Positions 37,801-49,800 of a stretch of DNA of 64,000 nt are shown here, piece by piece. The position numbers and the translations under genes are program-made. The notes under the pieces are model-generated. The model ran no database searches. It saw only the letters and a list, made by a program, of their open reading frames with translations, and was not told the DNA's origin. Source of the DNA: Bombyx mori. Its lineage: Eukaryota; Arthropoda; Insecta; Lepidoptera; Bombycidae. How positions within the stretch are numbered: the stretch's first letter is position 1; every line of letters begins with the position of its first letter. Where the stretch lies: the NCBI RefSeq assembly GCF_030269925.1, contig NC_085119.1, forward strand, positions 7,601,001 to 7,665,000. The letters are read 5' to 3'.

Positions 37801-40800
37801 ATTATCAAAGGTGGCAATCTGTGCATTTGGACAAAAAATTTTTATTGATATGTCAATACAGATTGATTTGAATATAATCGTCTCCTTCAAAGGATATGGT
37901 TCAAAACCTGCATTAAATAAAGGTTAATACTTAACCTGTTATTTATCTAAGATGTCGTTCAGAAGAGTTTTGTGACTGCCAATGGAATACAAAGTCAATA
38001 ATTCGTTTTTCTGATTTACCAATAATTGTCCAAAAGTCACATTGCCGGCTTTGATACTAGTCGACTCAAATATTCTCTTTTCAATCTCTTTTAAATTAAA
38101 TTCAATTCTTCGGTTTTATATCGCGAGGTATGTAGGTACTCACTGTGTACACACTAACCACACTGTTAGCAAGTGAGCTGCATATCATCATCATCATCAA
38201 CAGCCTACAGTCGTCCACTGCTGGACATAGGCCTCTCCCAATCCACACCACTGAGCACGGTCTGCGGCTCTCCTCATCCACTTCTTGCCGGCCACCGTGC
38301 GGAGGTCATCGCACCATTTAGCCAGGGGGCATCCCACGTTACTAGCTGCATATAATATGTATTTTTTTTAAAGTTTTTGCATTCATTAAAACTGCGTTGG
38401 GAGGCGTGCCTATGGCCCACAGGATGTTAAGCGGTTACTGGAAATCATCAATACCGCAATGTGAACTATGAAATGCACCTTGAGAAGTGGGGCATAGTTA
38501 CATTCGAGTAACAGTCATCTAGCTCTTCAGACCGGAACGTGCTATCAGCCACAAAAAGGGCAGTCGTTATTTGGATCTCATGTCTAAAGAATTTGCGGTA
38601 TTTAAGTTATGATTTCGCTAGACTGAAAATCAGTTGATAGTAGGAACTTATTTTCGTCTGCTAAGCCAGAGAAAAATAAGGAAGGCAAAAAGGTTCGTTT
38701 GCTGTAACTTTAAATTAAATCTAATCAATGAGCGCTTCTGTATATTTGAAATAATATAAATGATAATATTTGTCTCAAATACTGATCTTATACCTTTAAA
38801 CCAGCAATTCTTGTATATATATAATCTGATTCTCGGAAACGACTCCAACGATTTTCATAAAATTTAGTATACAGGGGACTTCGGGGGCGATAAATCGATC
38901 TAGCTACGATTTATTTTCAGAAAATGTTGTTTTATTCGTGTTTTCAATAATCAACTCTTCCCGACATCTATTGGCGAATAATAATACTATTTTTCTTAAT
39001 TGAGGGCAACTAACCGCTTTAAAGACACGACAAGATGACGTTATCAAAAAAAATCATCATCTGGTTAAATTAATATGTCAAAACTAAAAAGTAATTTTTA
39101 TGAGTATGCTTAGAACTAGTTAAAGCGGATAGGTCCTACGCCTTTCATACCGGATTTCACCGCAACCATGCAACATTCTTTATAGTGATATTGTAAAAGC
39201 TTCGTTGACTTATTAATTAAATTTTCAACTTTTAATTAATGGAACAAAATACCTAGTTTTCTTTTAAAATAAATTAAAAAAATACTGAAATGTATCGTAT
39301 CGAAGTATTAACAGCACGTCAGTACTTAAGTATCTATATCTTACTTGTGCAAAGTGCTATCTACTGTCAATCATTTAAGCGCCTTTGTTATCAACGATAA
39401 GGTCATCATAAGATAAAAGCGTAAAGCAGGCAATATTTTATTAAATGTACATTATCTTGTTTGTTATGTCTTACTAGCAGCTTCAATGACGTTTCAATAC
39501 GGATTTCGCTGCCTTTTTAAATCCTCATCCTCGTAGCTCCGTTGGAAGTGAGACTACAGCAGCTATAATTAAAGCATCCTAAGTATTTTCCAGTCTATCT
39601 CTAATTTCAGTAATTTCTTTTCGTATTGATTCCTGAGAAGTAAGATCCATTTTTCGCTGACATCCAATCTATTTCGTGTCAGTGTTCCTAATCTTGTTTT
39701 GATAATAATTCTAGACGCTATTATATTCGTCTATATTTCTTATTTAAATGCGAACTTACACGTTTTGAGGCTACACAAGCTCCTTAGGACCCCCGATTTT
39801 GGCTCAGAATGCCACTAACGGCCCCTCTTCATCTGCTCCTGCACGTCGAATGCTGATTGATCTTGAAATAACTAACTCACCGTCACTTTTTCCCTGACAT
39901 CTATATCTATACTAATCTATACTAATATTATAAAGAGGAAAGATTTGTTTGTTTGTTTGTTTCGAATAGGCTCCGAAACTACTGGACCGATTTGAAAAAT
40001 TCTTTTTCCATTAGAAGCCGACATTGTCCCTGATGAACATAGGCTACTATTTTTTTTATTTTTTTTATTTTTTTTTATTTTTTTTTGTTTCATGTGTGTT
40101 TTAATGTTTCCGAAGCGAAGCGAGGGCGGGTCGCTAGTTTATAATAAAGACGGTTACGCAGCAGACAAAAAATTAAAATGTAAACAGAAGTATAACTCAG
40201 AACCTAATTTCTTAAGGAATAAGAAAATTCATTAACAGTTGACTTGTGATAGGGCGTCTTATGTAGCTACACAGGTACCAGTGTACCAAGCACCAAGCCT
40301 ACAGGTATCCGCCGCGAAACAGTAATACGTTTCGGTTTGAAGGGTGGGACTATGGAATAGTTAATTCTATCCCGTGGGTGGGACAGCCGTAATAATAATA
40401 TTATGAAATTGAGACTTTGAAATAATGTCTCAAGATGAGTGGCGGCATTCACGTAGTCATGGGCTCCGGTAAGGACTTGACAGTAAGTGTGCTGTGAATT
40501 CATTCACCTGTAAGATAAAAAAATTTAAAAAACACAAATAAGAAGAAACTGTGCTTTCTTCCGTTTTTGCGAGTGTAGTTTTACGATTTAATCTCGTGAT
40601 TTTATGCTCATTTTATGTATTATTTCCGGCGTAAAACGCGAGATTAAACTATAAAAGTATGTAGTTTGAATTACCAAAAAGAAATAATAAAGGATTACAG
40701 TGGATAATGCAAAAAGAACCCTCAGGCACAGCCCACTGAGTTTCTCGCCGGATCTTCTCAGTGGGTCGCGTTTCCGATCCGGCGGTAGATTCTGCGAAGC

Positions 40801-43800
40801 ACGGCTCTTGTTAGGGTTCGTATTAGCAACGTCGTCAGGTTTGAGCCCCGTGAGCTCACCTACTAGCTAAGGTTACGCTGGAATAGCCTCTTAAGGCTAC
40901 CAGCTTAGGTAGGAAAAAAAAAGCAAAAAGAACATGAATTTTGTTACGTTTTTTAGTCAATTAAATAATTTGTACTTCGCCAAAACCTTTACGTGCACTA
41001 TTACGCGGACATGTGCTAAGTTTCACTTTGCAGTTGTTACATAAAATTGAACAATTGAAAGCAATTACTTACGAAATAATTAACAACGAGTTCGACACGA
41101 ATCGTTACTACCTGCTTACATAAAATGAAATAGCTTATTGGACCGTTGCTTGTTGCGATGAAATATGCTTGTATATGTGGCGTATTCTCCGAACCCTATT
41201 TTGCTAGCAAATTTCTTTGAAGTTGCCAATGCGATACCAATAATATCGAGTACATTGTCATACGCATCCCTGCCACGACAATACAAACTATGTATGTAGT
41301 GGTTTGAAATTAGGTACTTTAAAATTTATTTCATCAATTATTTAACTTCACATAATTGAAAATAATATCAGTACCTAAATGTTATTGATAGTATCCCACA
41401 TATATTTAACTTCATTTTATTAGAGTAATGTAGGTACTTATCTAATGGGATAACTAAGTAATTTTATTTAATTTAATTGAAAGTACAATTAAATACTGTA
41501 CCGAATAGGTGTGCTGAGTAAAACACTTAAATAAGTATATAAGTATATAAGGCCCGTAGGCCTTTCCAATTTCACCAGGACAGGTGGGCGAGCAAAGGCT
41601 CAGCCAGGAGGGGAAGATTATAAGGATATGTTCTGTACGTAATTGTTGAAGAGAGTCCCTTCTAGATTGATAGTAATCGGTAGCACTTCATTATTTTTGA
41701 AGATATTTCAAATTTCGGTAGCGGAACTCTAAAGAGATGTAGTTTTAACTTCAAATAAAATTAATGCTCGGTAAGTACTGCGTATATTCGACGCAGTTAT
41801 GTGAACTGTATTTTACATCAATTCAAATTGTGCAGTAATTTTTATGCAGGAAAGGGCAGTAGGCATGTGATAGATAAAAAATTAAAACACATAAATAGGG
41901 AATTATTGTTATAAACAATGTGTGTGTGCTCTAGAGTGTGTTGTGGATCAGTGACCAATTGTATTGCATGTTTGTCATGCGCTATGGTGTGTTTCACGAT
42001 TGGAACCATGTGCAAGCATATCATGGGGAATCTAAAGTATGTACTAACTTTGAATCTACGAACATCCACTCCATCACATCCTTTGAAAACTTTGGTAACA
42101 TGAACTAGTTAAATTTTTATTAGTAAATATAAATTTTACTTAAGCCTAAAACCTCACAGCTTCTTTCCAACGTTGACGTAAAAATCAACCAAGTAATGAG
42201 GGATTCACCGGAGAATATGACAAGTTTTTGTCAAAACTATTAAGGATATGTTGAGAACGTAATCGTGTCATTAGGTAATTCCCATACGTATTCATAAAAG
42301 ATTCAATTTTCATTATAGTTGAGCTCGATAGTATCTCTTATCAGTTTTTGTCTGGCGCCATTCCAGTTTCCCGGTTTTTCGTTGCGGAAAGGAAAGTCGG
42401 AAAGGAAAGGATGCTACTTTTTCTATTATCTACTAATTAAGCTCGTTTCGGGACTCGAGATTTTGTTTTCAACATTGAGAAATTAATCTAAAAGCTACGT
42501 AACGTATTATGTTCAAAGTAATGATCATTGATATTTTTGTGCTTTATGTTTTATGAGATTAAAAATTTTCAAGCACTTAACAGTTAAAGGGAGTCTCCAT
42601 ATTTTTAAAAGCTTTTATTTAACTTGCTACCTTTCTATGCACGCTGGTTTAAGTCTTATTTTACAAAGCTGAATTAAAACCGCTGCCTTTCTATCTACGG
42701 AGATTTTTTACATGCTGTTTCAGTTTCGAACATTGCAATAGTTATATAAAGTCATATAAAAGCTTGTGGTGAGATTTTACCTTGTATTGTTTTAGTGTTT
42801 CATAAAATAAATTTACTGGAGGTAAATCTCCCGACAATGTTTAATCATCATAAGCTATATAGTACTAATTTTTATTTGTAGAAATTCATATGAGAGTTCG
42901 ATATAAAAATATAAATATTCTTACCTAGCAATACTTTAAGGTCTAACAGGACTGAAACAAATCCCTATTTGAGTTTCGCCACTAATATTTAAATAGATAA
43001 AAATTTCTTAACATTTTCATAAGCTATTTCGTTTCATTGCAAGCGCAATTAATAAATATAAAAAAAAACCCACTTAATATCATCATCGGGCATGTCGGCG
43101 AGGCGACGGTTGATTTCGCTTTTATTGCATTCAGTCTGTAGACACGGCCGATAGACTGGAAATATGCTGTAATTTCCCTTGATTTTGCTTTGTGCACTGA
43201 TAACGACAGCGAAAAATCAGTGCCGACCGCCGCTGGACAACAAATAGTCCACAGACTCAATTCAGTCGTTCACAAGCGTTGTGCTCCGTCGATCGTATTG
43301 CGTACCGCGCCTTCACGCCAACAAGGCTGATTTACGAATGCGATTTTTCACGCACCGGTACAATAATTGCTAACCTTGGCGGACTCTTTAACATAAGTCA
43401 AATTTACAAAGTTCGTAACACAAACAATTGTTAAGTGTATTGTTTCCGAAGATATAAAAATACGCGAGCAAAAAAATTACCTTCACGAAAGCCATATGTG
43501 TTTTCGCGATTAACCTTTATGATAATTTCAAACGTTTTCCTCGTGTGTTTATAAGCCACGTTAAAAATGAAGAGAATTAACAAATCGAAACCTTTGGTCA
43601 TCATCCAGTGTTACGAAGTAAGTGTACGACGATGCCAAGTGCGAACTTTATTTTGTGGAGCGAAGGAAACCACGTATTATTTAAACAACATTGTATAGGT
43701 ACTTCAGTTTTTAACAATAATATTAAATAATGCAGCGTAATCTTTAAATAATGTTATATACCTATCGTTCATTTTATCCATGAAATCGAATGTTATTGCA

Positions 43801-46800
43801 AATATACATTTTAGTCATGCCGGTTTTGATTGTGAAGTTTATCTATTGATACAAGAACATATTTGTGATTGATAAAAATATAGTAGGTAGATATATCACG
43901 ATTATGAACGATGAATAATGAAAATGCCTTAAACAAATTATTGTTGTAGCTTTGATTTTCGCGAATCGCAGCTATTAATTAAAAGTACTCTTTAAGGTTT
44001 TATTATTGTTGTTTTTATTACTTGAGAGCTTAGAGCTTATATCTCAAGGTGGGTGGCGCATTTACGTTGTAGATGTCTATGGGCTCTAGTAACCACTTAA
44101 CACCGGGTGGCCTGTGAGCTCATCTACCCATCCAAGCTATAAAAAAAAACCTTTTTTTACTAAACTTCTTCATCAACTGTAGGTACTGTGGAAAAAAACC
44201 GTAAAATGGATAAATTAGTTTTTCTATTCGTCAACAAAAAATATATTATGTTGCTTTAACTATAGTTACCTGAGTGTTATTAGATGATGTCATAACTTAA
44301 ACTGCGTCAAGCTAAAACATGTTTTCGATGCATCATGACCGCTATTCGTCTTTACAATTACACCAAATATTTGCTGTAACTTACCTTTCGTGCAATATTC
44401 AGTGTGTACTCAGAGACGTAAATGATGTGTAATAAATTAATGGTCATTATATATCTTAATGGTGTAATTAACTTACTTAAATTATTTACTGGTGGTAGGA
44501 CCGCTTGTGAGTCCGCGCGGGTAGGTACCACCGCCCTGCCTATTTCTGCCGTGAAGCACTAATGCGTTTCGGTTTGAAGGGTGGGGTAGCCGTTGTAACT
44601 ATATTGAGATCTTAGAACTTATATCTCAAGGTGGGTGGCGCATTTACATTGTAGATGTCCATGGGCTCCAGTAACCACTTAACATCAGGTGGGCTGTGAG
44701 CTCGTCCACCCAACTAAGCTATAAAAAAAAAAAAATAACACAACATCTCCTTACAAAAACTTAATTCAAAAATATAACATAGGTACTTTTTTATCAATCG
44801 GCCTATTTGTCACTTGCACAATTTGTTGGTACAACTAGCGTGCCATATTACTGATAAATTATCTATTTCATTTCAAGTTACATTACTTTTCGCAATATTA
44901 CTTCGCCTCCTATCGCTGTTTGCTTTATATCGTATCATTTGTACAAGTATTACTTCGAATTCTAGAGGCGAAATATCTGTTGCCAGCCTTTGATTATATA
45001 CACGTCGTGTTTATAATCAAAGTTGCCAGCTCTCATTCGCGTTTATGGTTTTTTCCCTAACTAAGCTTATAGCCTTGAGAGACTATGTCAGCGTAACCTA
45101 ACAAGTAGGTGAGGTCACGGGGCTCAAACCTGACGACGTTGCTAAACACTAACCCTAGCAAGAGCAGTGTTTCGCAAAATCTACCACCGGATCGGAAACG
45201 CAACCCACTGAGAAGATCTGGCCAGAAGCTAAGTGGGCTGTGTCTGTAGGTTAATTTACTCGCGCCCTTAGTCGCAAGCGACGGGTTCGACGAGAACGAT
45301 GACCGGTGCTTGAGGCAACTAAAAGCACCGTTAGTGGATCGGGAGGATCCGTAATGATGTGTTTAGGGCCACGTCGATTGTGTACCTTGGTCCGCAGGAT
45401 CGGGAATGTAGTTTCCGGCCGCCACGATGAGAGGGTTTCTCGTGTTGTGCCGCTTTCGCGAAATGGCGCATTGATGTCGACTGCAAATACTTACTGATGG
45501 ACTCTAGGTCCATGTCCTCATGGAGGTCCACATTTCTCACGTACCACGGCGCTCCGAAGGCTATCGTCCAAAAAACGGGATAGTATGATTTGAAGGGGTT
45601 TCAAGTTAGTGCGAGCCGCGTGCGAACACTATACTTACATAGGTCATGACCAGACGTATGCAAGCTTTGTAAAGTGTCACTTTATTATGAAGGGACAATT
45701 TACTTCGATTGCAAATCACGTTCACGCAACATGCAACCTTTATAGAATGCAGTCTAACTTTGCCTTAAAACTCGACGTAACTTATTTTTTCTAATAAGAT
45801 CACGAGGTTTCCTAATCCCTATTAGATGGCGATCTTCTGTTTTTCAACGAGAAATGGTTCACTCAGCACTCAATTGCATTTTTACGGTGCCAAACGTTCT
45901 CGATAGCTTAAAGGTTAACTCAAATTTGTATGGAGTTGAAACGTTTGCCTAAGTTTGCCGCTAGGAGCACTGTTCCAACTGCATACAAATTTGAGTTAAC
46001 TTTTACACTATCGCGAACGTTAAAAAACTCGCACTAAGCATCCTGAAACATCAGCAATAATAAACTGTAACAAGTTTCCAGTCAATCGCATAAAGCCAAT
46101 AGGAATGCATCGATTTCGGAGAAAAAAAACATTATTTAATGTATAAGTTTTATACATTATAGTATATGTGTATAATTTTATACAATGTATAAGTTTTATA
46201 CATTAAATAATTCATATTTTCCACGGGTCAACTTCATGAATTCAACATGTTCAAAGTTCAATGTCAATGACGGCGTAATTTAAACTATCAATTGTTGACG
46301 CTTTCGAACTTATTTGCAAGTCATAATGATGAAAGTTAATTTGATGATTTAATTTTATTATACGTTATAAGACCTATTATATTAATAGACCATAGCTATA
46401 AGTTTCTTCGGAAATTCTATTAATATGTATTTAAGTACATACGTAGGTACGCGTTTTTCAGTTTTTTGTATTAAAATAAGAAATTGGCGTGTTAAATCGT
46501 GAGATTAAAATACCCAGTCGAGTAGATTACGTAACTAATTACATATTGGTACATACATACATACTTATTTCCATGGAATTTTAGCCTTGAGATTATGTTA
46601 CACGCTTAGAGCTAACTACATATCAGGCCCCGTCATTTCTAGCATTCTGCTTTTGCTCGCTACTTTTCTGAGATAATTATCTACATTTAGGCACACCCTA
46701 GCTTACAAAGAATTTATTCGTACACTTTAAATTAGTTATGGATGTCTGGTACAGACACTTCATCATCATCATCATCATCATCAGCCCACAGTCGTCTACT

Positions 46801-49800
46801 GCTGACCATAGGCCTTTTCCAATCCACACCACAGAGCCGCCGTTTAAAGTTGTCGTGGTGGCCTAAAGGATAAAAGACATCCGGTGCATTCGAATCGAGC
46901 GATGCAACGGTGTTCGAATCCCGCAGGCGGGTACCAATTTTTCTAATGAAATACGTACTTAACAAATGTTCACGATTGACTTCCACGGTGAAGGAATCAC
47001 ATTGTGTAATAAAAATCAAACCCGCAAAATTAAAACTTCAGAGGTGTCAAAGGACACCCGGATGGAACGAAGTTCCTTTCGATTAATTAGTGAAGGAATT
47101 GTAATTTTTTTTAAGTTATAATAATAAATTACGGCATTATGAAGAAAAAAAAACAATACTATGAACTAAATTACTATTGTTGAAACGCTATCTCGAGTAG
47201 TAGTAGTAGAAACTGTACTCATTACGCGGACCAATCGGATACGAGCAATGTCACGCGATAAGCGCCTACACGTTGATTGGTCAGAATGACGGATCTAAAA
47301 AGTGTCGTGACAACTTTTCGTAAGAATTTTTTCCGTCTAGCACCCTTTCACAACGCGCGATAAGGAACTTCGTTCCAAAACTTCGTTCCAATAATTTGCG
47401 TAATTACTGGTGGTAGGACCTCTTGTGAGTCCGCACGGGTAGGTACCACCACCCTGCCTATTTCTGCCGTGAAGCTGTACTGCGTTTCGGTTTGAAGGGT
47501 GGGGCAGCCGTCGTAACTATACCTGAGACCTTAGAACTTATATCTCAAGGTGGGTGGCGCATTTACGTTGTAGATGTCTATAGGCTCCAGTAACCACTTA
47601 ACACCAGGTGGGCTGTGATCTCGTCCATCCATCTAAGCTATAAAAAAATACAGTCTTCGGCTCTCCTCATCCACCTCTGGCCGGCCACCGTTCGGAGGTC
47701 ATCGCACCATCTAGCTTATACTTATCATATACAAATTCTTCATATTTTCCTAGTTCCTCTCTTAGTTTCCCGTATTTTGTAAGACCGTGCCTTCTTACTT
47801 ATTTTCGTCGCAGATCATTGATGCGTACCGTTATCGAAATTTACTTTAATTGTATAAATAGGCGAACGAGTTCACGACCCTCATGGTGCAAAACAGCTAC
47901 TGGAACTCATAAACACGCGAATGCATTGGTCACAACACAAATGACACCATCTTTATACTTGAGGTCGAACTCTCTATATTAAACCAATTACCGTCTCAAT
48001 TTTGGAATAGGAATGTATGTCTGCTTCGCGCTAAAAATAGGCAGGATCGTGGTACCTACCGGTGAGAACTGGCGTAAAAGTGGGCAACGGTATATTGTGA
48101 TATCTATGAGCTCCGGTAACCACTTAGCACGAGGTGAACCATGATCTCGTCTTCCCGTACGAATAAAAATATAAGAAGCCTTGGCTAATTAAAATCGATA
48201 TTAATAATTCTAAACGATATTCATTTTTATTTTAGGACAGACAACCTACTTTGCCGCTCAAGAAAACCGATCACCTTCCGTTCGAGGCAACAAATGATCC
48301 TCCAATACCCAAACGCGAAGCTACAGAGGATCCACCACCTCCACCACCGGTAAATAATATTTATTTATTCGCCTTAACTTTTCTCAGAGCAACTGTTTTA
48401 AGAAAATATTTTAGTAGGTATCCCTTAGGCTAGTTGTCCGTCGCTTGCGACAAAGGGCTCGTCGAGTAAATTAATCCTCAGACACAGCCCATTGAGTTTC
48501 TCGCTAGATCTTCTCAGTAGGTCGCGTTTCCGATCCGGTGGTAGATTCTGCGAAGCACAGCTCTTGCTAGGGTTCGTGTTTCAACGTCATCAGGTTTGAG
48601 CCCCGTGAGCTCACCTATTAATTAAGGCGACGCTGATATAACTTCTCAAGGGTATCAGCTTAGGTAGGGAAAAAAAAGCTAGTTGTTCTCTGAAAACACA
48701 AACTCTAAAATTATTTTATTAGAATTTGTTTACTGAAAAGATGCGTGATAATGTTAAGAAGCTCACATGGCAGTTTGAAACGCTTGTTTTTAATAAAATA
48801 ATCGCAACGTTAGTTCATCTCAGTTTATATTAATTTCTGGAAATTAATCAAAGAATTTACTTTACATGTTCTTAATATTATGGTTTACAATTGTTTTCAG
48901 ATGCCAATAACAAACGGTCTACAAAACGGAAACCATTTGGCGAAAGCTGATAACATATTAAAGACAGTTTTAGACCTTAAAACTTCAAATTGTAGAAAAA
49001 ACGGTACTCTAACTCGAACTCCGACACCAGACTACGTCGACAAGGCACACGTACAACTAAAAACGGTCAAAGACGAAAAAGCTGAACTAGAATCACTCGA
49101 ATCTTATAAACTTAAGAATCCCGTTAATGTCGCACCAAAGCCGCCATCAAATTATTTCGTAAAAGCACCAAATGGAACTACGACCATGAAGAAAAATGCA
49201 AGACCCGTGTCAGTAACTATATGTGAATATTCAAACAACGGCAACAGTAGACGTGAACCAACGAAGTTAGACTTTTTAGGTACTGATATGCCAGATGGAA
49301 TTTTAAGCGATGGGAATGATATACCTATCACGAACAGACTGCAATCAGAACTAGCTTTAACTTTGTCTAGATCTAATTTACGTAAGAAAACTGAAGCTTT
49401 GGTAAGTAAATTGGACGAATTATTTTAAGCATTTCGCGGATATCAACTTTTTTTTTATTGCTTAGCTGGGTGGCCGAGCTCACAGCCCACCTGGTGTTAA
49501 GTGGTTACTGGAGCCCATAGACATCTACAACGTAAATGCGCCACCCACCTTGAGATATAAGTTCTAAGATCTCAGTATAGTTACACAACATTCTATAATA
49601 CATCAAAAACACTTTTATTTACGGGTTCTTGCCTCGATTTGGCACAGCCCCGATATATCGGGAACTCATTAAAACGAAAATAGCCCGTAAGAAAGTGATT
49701 GTTTTTGAATTAGTTTTAACTTTTGTCAAGGCTCCGTGAATCCAACGATAAGCTTCAAGCAGTAAAATTAAAATTAAATAAATTTTTTTCAGGTCAAGTC

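Noticed and set aside
46758..46783. CRISPR-like or functional ATC triplet array
   Set aside because: The (ATC)n is the microsatellite tail of a LINE family also seen at 31905 and 38186.
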